The translations under genes were made by a program, and so were the position numbers. The notes under the pieces are model-generated. The model saw only the letters and a program-made list of their open reading frames with translations, ran no database searches and was not told the DNA's origin. A stretch of 15,026 nt of DNA from Candidatus Omnitrophota bacterium (GTDB lineage: Bacteria; Omnitrophota; Gorgyraeia; 1-14-0-20-64-10; JACQQZ01): positions 1 to 15,026 of the forward strand of contig JACQRF010000018.1 in the NCBI GenBank assembly GCA_016206635.1. Direction: 5' to 3'. This document shows, one piece after another, positions 6,374 to 13,391 of the stretch (within the stretch, counting starts at the first letter, position 1; every line of letters starts with the position of its first letter).

Positions 6374-7047
6374 AGCGACCGTCACATAAGGCGAAAGCCA
6401 TCCGCCGGGTCTGCCTGGTTGACGACCACCCGGTGGTGCGGCGGGGATTGGCCCAACTCATCAACCAGGAGGCCGACCTGCAGGTGTGCGGCGAGGCGGA
6501 CGATCTCCCGACCGCCCTGGCGCTCGTCCGTCGGGCGCGCCCCGATCTGGTGCTGGTGGACATCACGCTGAAAGGCCGCAGCGGCCTCGAGCTGATCAAG
6601 ATGCTCAACGCCGAGATCTCCGCGCCGCCGGCCCTCGTCGTCTCCATGCATGATGAAACGTTGTACGCCGAGCGGGCGCTGCGCGCCGGCGCCCGCGGCT
6701 ATGTGATGAAGGAAGAGGCGCCCGAAGGCTTGTTGACGGCGATGCGCAAGGTGTTGGACGGGCAGGTGCATCTGAGCGATCGCATGGCGGCCCGCGTGCT
6801 GCAGCAGGCGGCCGGCGCGGGAGCTCGGCCGGCCGCCTCCCCCGCGGAGCGGCTCAGCGACCGGGAGCTGGAGGTGTTCCGGCTGCTCGGCCGTGGCCGC
6901 GGGACACGCCAGATTGCCGAGACGCTGAACCTCAGCGTCAAGACCGTCGAAACGTATCGCGCGCACCTGATGGCCAAGCTGCAATTGCAGAGCGCCCCCG
7001 AGTTAATCCGTCACGCCGTCGAGTGGGTGCACGCCGAAGGCGGCTGA
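6370..7047 (+). CDS. NarL/FixJ-family response regulator
   Basis: This 225-aa regulator has a receiver domain (about 11-130) with D18/D19 in CLVDDHPVVRRGL, phosphoacceptor D64 in VLVDITLKGRSG, S92, and K114 in YVMKEEAP. A LuxR-type DNA-binding domain follows (about 160-210): LSDRELEVFRLLGRGRGTRQ and then LNLSVKTVETYRAHLMAKL. The start codon overlaps the kinase stop as ATGA, so the pair is translationally coupled and very probably forms one phosphorelay. An in-frame ATG at 6334, inside the kinase gene, is disfavoured because the family begins at KAIRRVCLVDD. Its targets are not visible; the exported-protein/hemerythrin operon directly downstream is one possibility. Confidence 0.94.
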   Translation: MKRPSHKAKAIRRVCLVDDHPVVRRGLAQLINQEADLQVCGEADDLPTALALVRRARPDLVLVDITLKGRSGLELIKMLNAEISAPPALVVSMHDETLYAERALRAGARGYVMKEEAPEGLLTAMRKVLDGQVHLSDRMAARVLQQAAGAGARPAASPAERLSDRELEVFRLLGRGRGTRQIAETLNLSVKTVETYRAHLMAKLQLQSAPELIRHAVEWVHAEGG

Positions 7048-7132
7048 CTCCGCCGCATCAGGGAATCCCCGACTCAAAAACCCGCTCTTCCCCGATTGCG
7101 CGCCATCCCCTCAGTGTGCCATGCTTGGCCTA

Positions 7133-7187
7133 GGAGGTGGGGATGCGCAGGATCGCGCGACACAAACCGATGAAGAGAGTCAGGAGG
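7133..7187 (+). promoter_or_regulatory. two successive strong ribosome-binding sites in the same frame
   Basis: The 146-bp gap 7048-7193 has no clear promoter or terminator. It contains GGAGG (7133-7137) 5 nt before ATG 7143, and AGGAGG (7182-7187) 6 nt before ATG 7194, both in the frame of the exported protein. The second start leads directly into a normal signal peptide; the first adds 17 mostly basic residues. Two real starts, or a recently moved start, are both possible. Confidence 0.55.
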
Positions 7188-7193
7188 TTCGGA

Positions 7194-7571
7194 ATGGGCA
7201 CGAGACCTCGTGGCAAGGCCACAGTGGTGCGGGGGGTAACGGGGTGTCTCGTCGCGATGGTCATGGGAGGCGTATCCGGCACAGCCGCCGCGTCGGTGCA
7301 GGACCACCCGGTGGGGCAAACGCAGGGGGTGCTGGCCGCGGTGGATCCGCAGACGCGCATTATTAGCGTGCGGAAAAGCTGGATAAGTCCCACGGCGATG
7401 CAGAGCCCGGTGGAGGAGTACGTGCTCGGCGGGGAGGCCGTGGTGATGGAGGGATCCCGGCGGCGGGGGATGGAGACGTTGCAGGTCGGTGACCAGGTGA
7501 CGATCGAATATTACGCGGAGCAGGGCCAGCTGGTGGCGTCGGGGATCTATCGGGGGACCGGGCAGGGATGA
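7194..7571 (+). CDS. small exported beta-rich protein (DUF5666-like)
   Basis: This 125-aa protein (142 aa if started at ATG 7143) has a signal peptide: basic MGTRPRGK, a hydrophobic core VTGCLVAMVMGGVSG, and a likely cut after TAAA. The mature part of about 90 residues looks like a small beta-barrel. It opens with GVLAAVDPQTRIISVR, continues through EEYVLGGEAVV, and has LQVGDQVTIEYYAEQGQLVA near the end. This pattern resembles DUF5666/OB-like periplasmic domains. No metal-binding or catalytic cluster is evident. I chose ATG 7194 for its AGGAGG site and the normal signal peptide. It overlaps the hemerythrin-like gene by 4 bp (ATGA). The fold is an impression from the pattern, and the function is unknown. 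Confidence 0.75.
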   Translation: MGTRPRGKATVVRGVTGCLVAMVMGGVSGTAAASVQDHPVGQTQGVLAAVDPQTRIISVRKSWISPTAMQSPVEEYVLGGEAVVMEGSRRRGMETLQVGDQVTIEYYAEQGQLVASGIYRGTGQG

Positions 7572-8098
7572 GGCACGCGGCGCCATCGTCCATGGCATGG
7601 GTCGAGATCGTGCGCGCCGATCAGGAGCGGCTCCGGGCGCAAGCGGCCGACCTGCGGGACGCGCTGGCCGTGACCGGCGTGGCGCCGGGCGCGCGGCGGG
7701 GCGCGGTGGCCTGGATCGTGCATCAGTTGGCCCCGGCGCTCGAGACGCACCTGCAGCAGCAGGAAGAGGTCCTGCTCCCTGTGCTGGAACGGTTGGTGGG
7801 GCGGCATGCGGGGGTCCTCGCGTTGGTGCGCGCCGAATATCAGGCGCTGCGAGAAACCGCGGCCTGCCTGCAGGCGCAGGTCGAGGGGCCGGGAGACCTG
7901 GGGGCGGTGGTGCAGTTGCTGATGGACTTGCTGGCGGACCATGAAGTCAAGACGGAACGGTTGGTGGTGGATATCCTCAGCTACACGTTGACATCGGGCG
8001 CGCAGGACGCTTTGGCGGAAGCGTTGGCCGCCCATGGCGAGCCGGACCAGCGGCAGGAGACGAACGTCTCTGTGCCGTTGGTCCGTGCCGTCGCCTAA
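7568..8098 (+). CDS. hemerythrin-like (HHE) domain protein
   Basis: This 176-aa, largely helical cytoplasmic protein has a hemerythrin/HHE pattern. H61 and E66/E67 lie in ETHLQQQEEVLLPVLE, H80 in GRHAGVLALV, and H125/E126/E130 in DHEVKTERLVVDIL. HHE proteins bind a di-iron centre and sense or bind O2, NO or iron. The usual first ligand (DHxxL near the N-terminus) reads D18-Q19 here, so one iron ligand may be missing and the site could be altered. A later in-frame ATG at 7592 (MAWVEIV) is an alternative start, but ATG 7568 overlaps the previous stop (ATGA), which fits coupled translation. The next gene follows after 17 bp. I am fairly sure of the family and unsure of the metal content. Confidence 0.72.
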   Translation: MRHAAPSSMAWVEIVRADQERLRAQAADLRDALAVTGVAPGARRGAVAWIVHQLAPALETHLQQQEEVLLPVLERLVGRHAGVLALVRAEYQALRETAACLQAQVEGPGDLGAVVQLLMDLLADHEVKTERLVVDILSYTLTSGAQDALAEALAAHGEPDQRQETNVSVPLVRAVA

Positions 8099-8115
8099 AC
8101 ACAGGAGGGCCCATT

Positions 8116-8496
8116 ATGGCACGGATCGTCCCGATGACCGCTGGCGCCGACGTGCGCCACGTGATCAGCGACGTGACCTGGGCCGTCTGGCGCGCGTTGG
8201 TGGCGCGGCCTCCCTATACCGCGGCGCCGCCCGATGCGTTCCTGGGGCTGCGGCAAGCGGTCGAAGGGGTGATGTTGCAGCAATGGAGCCGCGGGGGCCT
8301 CTCCTTCGTGCTGTCGGCGGACCGCTGGATCCCGGAGCTGGCGGACCGCGTCGCCGAGGCCATGGAGCAGCCGGCCGGCGGCGGCATGGCCCGCGGCCCG
8401 CTGGGCGTGCTGGTGGCGGACGCCGCGCGCGCCGCGCTGGCCCCCGCCGTGGCCCTCGTCGGTCGCGCCCCGACCTGGCGCGTCTCAGCCGCCTGA
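8116..8496 (+). CDS. uncharacterised 126-aa protein
   Basis: I do not recognise this protein. It is 126 aa with no signal peptide or transmembrane helix that I can call with confidence. It has a Trp-containing amphipathic first half (VISDVTWAVWRALV, then LRQAVEGVMLQQWSRGG), a central LADRVAEAMEQ, and an Ala/Val-rich helix near the end (ADAARAALAPAVALVG). A strong AGGAGGG (8102-8108) sits 7 nt before the ATG, and codon use is like that of its neighbours, so it is probably a real gene. It closes the operon with the exported beta-rich protein and the hemerythrin-like protein and is followed at once by a probable terminator. By association it may share an oxygen- or metal-related role, but this is only context. 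Confidence 0.7.
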   Translation: MARIVPMTAGADVRHVISDVTWAVWRALVARPPYTAAPPDAFLGLRQAVEGVMLQQWSRGGLSFVLSADRWIPELADRVAEAMEQPAGGGMARGPLGVLVADAARAALAPAVALVGRAPTWRVSAA

Positions 8497-8512
8497 GCGC
8501 GGCCCGTTTTTT
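8488..8512 (+). terminator. probable Rho-independent terminator
   Basis: GCCGC (8488-8492) pairs with GCGGC (8499-8503) around CTGAGC. CCG and then six T residues (8507-8512) follow. The stem includes the stop-codon region of the 126-aa gene. The stem is short (5 bp), but the T-tract stands out in this GC-rich window and the position is right for ending the 7194-8496 operon. Confidence 0.55.
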
Positions 8513-8538
8513 CCTTCCTCCCGCTTCTGACCCCACGG

Positions 8539-8544
8539 TATACT
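8539..8544 (+). promoter_or_regulatory. candidate -10 box of the peptidase gene
   Basis: TATACT lies 12 nt before the ATG at 8557 and just after the putative terminator. No good -35 is seen. It would give a leader of about 6 nt. No Shine-Dalgarno precedes the ATG. Confidence 0.45.
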
Positions 8545-8556
8545 GTCCAGACCGCG

Positions 8557-9651
8557 ATGACCCTGACCGCCGCGTCCCCCTTCCGCCTGATCGGGTTCGG
8601 CCTCGGGTGGGCTGTTGTCGTCGGATGGGCCGGCGCCGGCCCCGCCTCGGCGGCCGATGACCCACTGGTCCAGGCGATCCAGGCCTATGAGGACCGGCAC
8701 TACGACCTCGCGTATCGCTATGCCATCGAGGCCTCCCACAAGCCGTCGCCCCGCGTCGAGACCTGGGTGTTATTAGGCGAGTTGCAATACCTGCGCCAGG
8801 AATTGGCTGCGGCGCAGACGACCTGGGAGCGGGCGCTGGCCATGGATCCGGCCCGGACCGACGTGCGCCAGCGGTTGCAGCAACTGCGCAAGGAGTTGCC
8901 GGTCGAGCAGGGGCTGGCGCGCAGCGACACCCATCCGTTCGTGATCCGGCTCGCCGAAGACCAGTCCGCGGTCGATCTGACCGACCTCCGGGACCTCCTG
9001 CGCAATGTCTACCGCTTGGTCGGCCAGTCGTTCGACACCTTTCCCAATTATCCCATCACCGTGATCGTGTATACCGCCGCGGATTTCAGTCAGATGCAGT
9101 CCGCGCCGCATCGAGTCCAGGGGTTGTTTGATGGGAAGATCCGCCTGCCGCTGCCGGCCGGGGCGACGGCCACGGAGTCGCTGCAGCGCGTGCTCTGGCA
9201 CGAATACACCCATGTCCTCGTGCATGAGCTCACCAAAGGCCGGTGCCCGATCTGGCTCAATGAAGGGCTGGCGACGGTGGAGGAGGCGCGCGTGCGGCCG
9301 TTCCCGACCCAGGCGTTCCGCGCCGCCCTGAGCGCGGCGGGCGGGACGCCGCCGCCGGCCGGCGACGGGCCGCCGCCGGATGTGGTATCCTGGGGCGCGC
9401 TGTGGCAGGAACGGGCGTACTACGACCCGGTGCTGACATCCCGCTATGAGCAGGCGTATCTGATCGTCAGCTACTTGGTGCGGACGGGCGGGTGGCCGCA
9501 GATGGTCCGCCTGCTGAGGCGGTTGGGGCAGGGGACAGCGATCCAGGAGGCGTTGCGGGTGGAGTATCGCCGAGATCCTCAGGAGCTGGAAGCGGAGTGG
9601 TGGTCGTGGGTCCGGCGCGAGCTGGGGGTCACGAGGCGGGCCCGTGGCTGA
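8557..9651 (+). CDS. exported TPR-containing gluzincin-type peptidase (peptidase MA-like)
   Basis: This 364-aa exported protein has a signal peptide (about 1-32, hydrophobic LIGFGLGWAVVVGWAG, likely cut after ASA). A TPR-like helical region follows (about 35-112; AIQAYEDRHYDLAYRYAIEA and WVLLGELQYLRQELAAAQTTW). A metallopeptidase domain (about 125-355) carries the zinc motif HExxH as H215-E216-Y-T-H219. E236 in WLNEGLATVEE, 17 residues after the motif, fits the third ligand of gluzincins of the peptidase-MA-like type. The substrate is unknown; the likely location is the periplasm or outer surface. No Shine-Dalgarno precedes ATG 8557, but a TATACT box lies 12 nt upstream. It overlaps the acyl-CoA dehydrogenase by 8 bp, which is an odd functional pairing. 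Confidence 0.85.
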   Translation: MTLTAASPFRLIGFGLGWAVVVGWAGAGPASAADDPLVQAIQAYEDRHYDLAYRYAIEASHKPSPRVETWVLLGELQYLRQELAAAQTTWERALAMDPARTDVRQRLQQLRKELPVEQGLARSDTHPFVIRLAEDQSAVDLTDLRDLLRNVYRLVGQSFDTFPNYPITVIVYTAADFSQMQSAPHRVQGLFDGKIRLPLPAGATATESLQRVLWHEYTHVLVHELTKGRCPIWLNEGLATVEEARVRPFPTQAFRAALSAAGGTPPPAGDGPPPDVVSWGALWQERAYYDPVLTSRYEQAYLIVSYLVRTGGWPQMVRLLRRLGQGTAIQEALRVEYRRDPQELEAEWWSWVRRELGVTRRARG

Positions 9652-11524
9652 CGGCGCGGCCCACGCGGCGCTGGAGCTGATCGAGCAGTCCCGCGAAACG
9701 TCGTGGGACCGTCCCACCGTGGCGGGGCAGTTGTTCCTCGGCCGCGTGCTCACGCGGTTGCTCGTCCCGTACGCCGCCCAATCGGCCGAAGACGCCGCCA
9801 TCGGCGACCGGTATCTGGCGGAGCTCGAGGCGTTCTTGAGAGCCCAGGTGGATGCCGACGCCATTGACCGGACCGGCGAGATGCCGGCCGACGTGATCCA
9901 AGGATTGGCCCGGCTCGGCGCCTTCGGCATGAAGATCCCGAAGGAGCACGGCGGCCTCGGGCTGTCGCAGATGAATTACAACCGGGCGATCGCGTTGATC
10001 GCCAGCTATTGTGGGTCAACGGCAGTCTGGCTTTCCGCCCACCAGTCCATTGGCGTCCCGCAGCCGCTCAAGATGTTCGGCACCGACGCGCAGAAACGCC
10101 AGTATTTGCCTCGGCTGGCCCGCGGGGCGGTGTCGGCGTTCGCCCTGACCGAGCCGGACGTCGGCTCCGACCCGGCGAAGATGGCGACGACCGCGACCCC
10201 GGTGGACGGCGGCGCGGCGTTCCTCCTCAACGGCGACAAGCTGTGGTGCACCAATGGCCCGGTGGCGGAGCTCCTGGTGGTGATGGCCAAGACCCCGGAC
10301 CGCACCATCGGTGGCAAGACCCGCCAGCAGATCACCGCGTTCATCGTCGAGGGGAACTCACCGGGGATCGAGGTGGTCCACCGGTGCCAGTTCATGGGGA
10401 TCCGGGGGATCCAGAACGGGCTGCTGCGATTCACCAATGTCCGAGTGCCGAAGGAGAACATCCTCTGGGGCCCCGGCCGCGGCCTCAAGCTGGCGCTGAT
10501 GACGCTGAACACCGGCCGGCTCACCCTGCCGGCGGCCTGCGTCGGCGCGGCGAAGCTGATGCTGCGGATCACCCGGCGGTGGGCCAACGAACGCCAGCAG
10601 TGGGGCGGGCCGATCGGCCGCCACGAGGCGGTGGCGGCGAAGATCGGCCAGATGGCGTCACACCTGTTCGCGATGGAGGCGGTGACCTGGCTGACCTCCG
10701 CGTGGGCCGACCGCGGCGATCTCGATATCCGGATCGAGGCGGCGATGGCGAAGTTGTTCTGCTCGGAGGCGGCGTGGGCGATCTGCGATGACACGCTGCA
10801 GATCCGCGGCGGCCGCGGCTATGAGACCGCCGACTCCCTGAAAGCCCGGGGTGAGGCGCCGATCCCCGTCGAGCGGGCGTTCCGCGACATGCGGATCAAT
10901 CGCATCATCGAGGGGACGAGCGAAGTCATGCACCTGTTCATCGCGCGCGAGGCCCTCGACCCCCACATCCGGCGGGCGTTCGATGTGATCCTCCCTGACC
11001 GGCGGCTCGGCCAGCGGGTCTCCACAGCCCTGCGGGCCGCCGTCTTCTACGCCGGCTGGTACCCGCGCCAGTGGCTGCCCACGCTCGGCGCCACCCCGGC
11101 GGCGATCCCGGCGCCGCTGCGTGACCATTGGCGGTTCGTGCAGGCGGCCAGCCGGCGGCTGGCCCGCACCCTGTTCCACGCAATGCTCCGCTATCAGCAG
11201 GGATTAGAAAAGCGCCAGCTCGTCCTGTTCCGGATGGTCGAGGTGGGCGTGGATTTGTTCGCGATGGCCGCCACCATCTCCCGCGCGGCCTGGCTGGCCG
11301 GGGCCAGACCCCCAATGGGGTCAGGCCCCCATAGGGCTCTACAGGGGCCTGGCCCCGACGGCGACCCGGTTCTCCTCGCCGATCTCTTCTGCCTCGGGGC
11401 GCGCCGGCGCATTGACCGCCGCCTGGCGCGCCCGGAGCTGCCGGACGACCGGGCCGGCTACCGCGTCGCGCAAGAGGTGTTGGCCGGCCGGTACGCCTGG
11501 CTGGAAACCGGCATCGTGGAATGA
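9644..11524 (+). CDS. acyl-CoA dehydrogenase, VLCAD-like with C-terminal extension
   Basis: This 626-aa flavoprotein belongs to the acyl-CoA dehydrogenase family, which oxidises acyl-CoA to trans-2-enoyl-CoA with FAD. The FAD/substrate motif is FALTEPDVGSDPA (about 166-178), followed by the middle beta domain and WCTNG (201-205). The helical C-domain has QIRGGRGYETADS. The likely catalytic base is E423 in RIIEGTSEVMHLF. After residue about 450 comes a roughly 175-residue extension, as in VLCAD/ACAD9-type enzymes, which often associate with membranes. The start is GTG 9644, with GAGGCGGG just upstream, overlapping the peptidase gene by 8 bp. Residues about 553-571 are encoded by an in-frame palindromic repeat inside the extension; the frame continues normally after it to RRIDRRLARPELPDDRAGYR. 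The substrate chain length cannot be read directly. Confidence 0.92.
   Translation: MADGAAHAALELIEQSRETSWDRPTVAGQLFLGRVLTRLLVPYAAQSAEDAAIGDRYLAELEAFLRAQVDADAIDRTGEMPADVIQGLARLGAFGMKIPKEHGGLGLSQMNYNRAIALIASYCGSTAVWLSAHQSIGVPQPLKMFGTDAQKRQYLPRLARGAVSAFALTEPDVGSDPAKMATTATPVDGGAAFLLNGDKLWCTNGPVAELLVVMAKTPDRTIGGKTRQQITAFIVEGNSPGIEVVHRCQFMGIRGIQNGLLRFTNVRVPKENILWGPGRGLKLALMTLNTGRLTLPAACVGAAKLMLRITRRWANERQQWGGPIGRHEAVAAKIGQMASHLFAMEAVTWLTSAWADRGDLDIRIEAAMAKLFCSEAAWAICDDTLQIRGGRGYETADSLKARGEAPIPVERAFRDMRINRIIEGTSEVMHLFIAREALDPHIRRAFDVILPDRRLGQRVSTALRAAVFYAGWYPRQWLPTLGATPAAIPAPLRDHWRFVQAASRRLARTLFHAMLRYQQGLEKRQLVLFRMVEVGVDLFAMAATISRAAWLAGARPPMGSGPHRALQGPGPDGDPVLLADLFCLGARRRIDRRLARPELPDDRAGYRVAQEVLAGRYAWLETGIVE
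11300..11356. repeat. palindromic repeat cluster inside the acyl-CoA dehydrogenase gene
   Basis: Three 13-mers of one family lie in a row: GGGGCCAGACCCC (11300-11312), GGGGTCAGGCCCC (11317-11329) and GGGGCCTGGCCCC (11344-11356). The first two can pair with one central mismatch around CAAT; the third is self-complementary around its central T. All three are translated in frame. The core matches the mtnB repeats about 10 kb away, so this is a dispersed family. Confidence 0.85.
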
Positions 11525-11542
11525 CCCCCTCCTCGTGAACCT

Positions 11543-12199
11543 TTGACGGACCCTGACGCATCTCATCCACAGCAGGCATTGTCCGAGCCGACGGATGCCG
11601 AACTCCTCCGGCGGGTCGGCCGCGGAGAGGAGGCCGCGCTGTGGCTCCTGTTCCGCCGATACCAGACGAGGATCTATGGGATGAGCGTGCGGATGCTCCA
11701 CAACACGCATGATGCGGAGGAAGTCCTGCAGGATGTGGCGCTGACCGTGTCCCGCAAGGCCGGGACATTCCGCGGCGAGGCGGCGGTGTCAAGCTGGATC
11801 TATCGCATCACCATGAACGCCTGCCTGATGACCTTGCGGCGCCGGCCCAAGGTCCCGATGCTGCCGCTGGCCGACGAGCTGGGACCGGCGATGAATGTCG
11901 AGGGGATGACGGTCGAGCCGATCGCGGATTGGACGCCGGGGCCCCGCGACGAGGCGGACCGACGGGAATTGGCGGCTCAGATCCGCGCGGCGGCGGACCG
12001 GTTGCCGCCGGAGTACCGAATGGTGTTTGTGCTGCGGGACGTGGAAGGCCTGTCGGCCGATGAGGCCTGCGCGGTCTCGGGCCTTTCACTGCCGGCCCTC
12101 AAGTCGCGGCTGCACCGGGCGCGGCTCTTCCTGCGGAAATCGTTGGCGGACGTGATGGCCGAGCGCGCGTCGAGGAGGTCCGATGCTCCGGTGTCGTGA
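11543..12199 (+). CDS. ECF-family RNA polymerase sigma factor
   Basis: This sigma-70 family factor of about 218 aa is of the ECF type. Region 2 covers about 25-100 (YQTRIYGMSVRMLHNTHDAE, then FRGEAAVSSWIYRITMNACL) and region 4 covers about 145-203 (LPPEYRMVFVLRDVEGLSAD and LSLPALKSRLHRARLFLRK). The linker is rather long (about 100-140). The start is uncertain: the longest frame begins at TTG 11543 with no clear ribosome-binding site, and a TTG at 11579 is another option. It lies 18 bp after the acyl-CoA dehydrogenase with no visible terminator. Its 3' end overlaps the anti-sigma gene by 17 bp and contains that gene's GAGGAGG site, the usual coupled arrangement of a sigma factor and its inhibitor. 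Confidence 0.9.
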   Translation: MTDPDASHPQQALSEPTDAELLRRVGRGEEAALWLLFRRYQTRIYGMSVRMLHNTHDAEEVLQDVALTVSRKAGTFRGEAAVSSWIYRITMNACLMTLRRRPKVPMLPLADELGPAMNVEGMTVEPIADWTPGPRDEADRRELAAQIRAAADRLPPEYRMVFVLRDVEGLSADEACAVSGLSLPALKSRLHRARLFLRKSLADVMAERASRRSDAPVS

Positions 12200-13391
12200 C
12201 GTTGGCCAGCTCCTCTACGACTACGTCGAAGACCGGCTGACGCCGGCCGACCGGCAAGCCATGGACGAGCACCTGAAGGACTGTCCGTCTTGCCTCGCCT
12301 TCTTGAAGACCTACCGGGAGACGATCCACCTCAGCCGAGACGCGCAGGAGGCCGAGATCCCTCCGGAGATGGCGGAACGACTGCAGGCATTTCTCGCCGC
12401 CCGACGCCCTCGGGGTTGGCTCGGCTGGTGGCGCGCCCTCGTCGGATTGGGGTGCGTCATCATGATCTTTCTGGGCGCCACCCTCGCCCCATCGGGGCGG
12501 GACATCGAACTCACGTATGTGGCGCGGCTGCCGTCGCTGCCGGCGGGGGCGCAGGACATGCAGGTTTGGATCCCTCTGGCCAAGACCAGCGCCGAGCAGC
12601 GGATCCTGCGGCGCGAGGTACGGTCGCCGGTGCCGTACACGATCACGCAGGATCCGGAGTACGGCAACGATCTCCTCCACCTGACGCTGTCCCCGATGGC
12701 GGCGCAGCCGATCGAGATCGCCGTGGCGTATCGCGCGCGGTTGCTGGGATCTACCGCCGTGGCCGACCCCCCACCGACCCCCCGCGAGCTACCCCACTAC
12801 CTCGAGCCGCAGGGGTTGGTCATCATTGACGACGAGGTTCGCCGCCGGGCCCGGGACGCCACGGCCGGTCGCCCATCCGGATGGGAGAAGGCCCGAGGGA
12901 TTTATGAGCAGGTCATCCGGAGCATGCGATACGACAAGACGGTTCCGGGATATGGGCGGGGGGATACGGCCCGCGCGTGCGCGGTGGGCGCGGGCAACTG
13001 CACCGATTTCCATTCCCTGTTCATCTCCATGGCGCGGGCCGAACAGATCCCCTCCCGGTTCAAGATCGGGTTCGTCGTCCCGCCGGAACCCTCGGGGGCC
13101 ATTCCCGGCTACCATTGCTGGGCGGAATTCTACGAGGGAGACAAGGGGTGGACTCCGTTGGACGCCTCGGAGGCCTGGAAGCGTCCGGAGCTCAAGGACC
13201 ACTACTTTGGCGCGCGGGATGGGAATCGCTTTCTGGTGAGCATGGGCCGGGATATTCAGCTCGTGCCCGCTCCGCAGAACGGGCCGGTGAACATCCTATT
13301 CTATCCCTACGTGGAAGTGGACGGCCGGACGTTTGACGGTGTAGTGACGGAATTCCGGTTCAGCGATGCCAGGCAGAAGGTGGAGACATGA
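12183..13391 (+). CDS. zinc-finger anti-sigma factor fused to a transglutaminase-like domain
   Basis: This 402-aa protein joins three parts. Residues 1-40 are a zf-HC2/ZAS anti-sigma motif with C4 and H30-x3-C34-x2-C37. Residues about 79-102 form one membrane helix (GWWRALVGLGCVIMIFLGAT). The rest should be extracytoplasmic: a beta-rich segment (about 108-200), then a transglutaminase-like domain (about 215-350) with the triad C273 (GAGNCTDFHSLF), H311 (GYHCWAEFY) and D327 (WTPLDASEAW). Transglutaminase-fold proteins in bacteria include proteases and amidases as well as crosslinkers, so the reaction is open. The ATG has GAGGAGG (12172-12178) and lies in the sigma gene's end. By analogy with ZAS proteins, the N-terminus should hold the sigma factor at the membrane until the outer domain signals. 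The following thioredoxin-like gene overlaps it by 4 bp. Confidence 0.9.
   Translation: MLRCRDVGQLLYDYVEDRLTPADRQAMDEHLKDCPSCLAFLKTYRETIHLSRDAQEAEIPPEMAERLQAFLAARRPRGWLGWWRALVGLGCVIMIFLGATLAPSGRDIELTYVARLPSLPAGAQDMQVWIPLAKTSAEQRILRREVRSPVPYTITQDPEYGNDLLHLTLSPMAAQPIEIAVAYRARLLGSTAVADPPPTPRELPHYLEPQGLVIIDDEVRRRARDATAGRPSGWEKARGIYEQVIRSMRYDKTVPGYGRGDTARACAVGAGNCTDFHSLFISMARAEQIPSRFKIGFVVPPEPSGAIPGYHCWAEFYEGDKGWTPLDASEAWKRPELKDHYFGARDGNRFLVSMGRDIQLVPAPQNGPVNILFYPYVEVDGRTFDGVVTEFRFSDARQKVET

Noticed and set aside
5324..6385. Minus-strand open frame (353 codons) opposite the histidine kinase
   Set aside because: Its composition is His/Arg/Asp-rich and low in recognisable structure; the plus strand encodes complete PAS, HisKA_3 and HATPase domains.
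7074..7598. Minus-strand open frame (174 codons) opposite the small exported protein
   Set aside because: The plus strand has two good ribosome-binding sites and a signal peptide; the minus-strand product is His/Pro/Arg-rich without motifs.
8773..9930. Long minus-strand open frame (385 codons) opposite the peptidase gene
   Set aside because: It is a GC-rich shadow: rich in Arg, Pro and Gln, without family motifs, and antisense to two genes with clear domains.
11537..11565. Possible ECF-type autoregulatory promoter (GAACCT, 18-nt spacer, TCTCA) before the sigma gene
   Set aside because: The match is loose, and it would overlap the only long start frame (TTG 11543). It is kept only as a reason to doubt that start codon.
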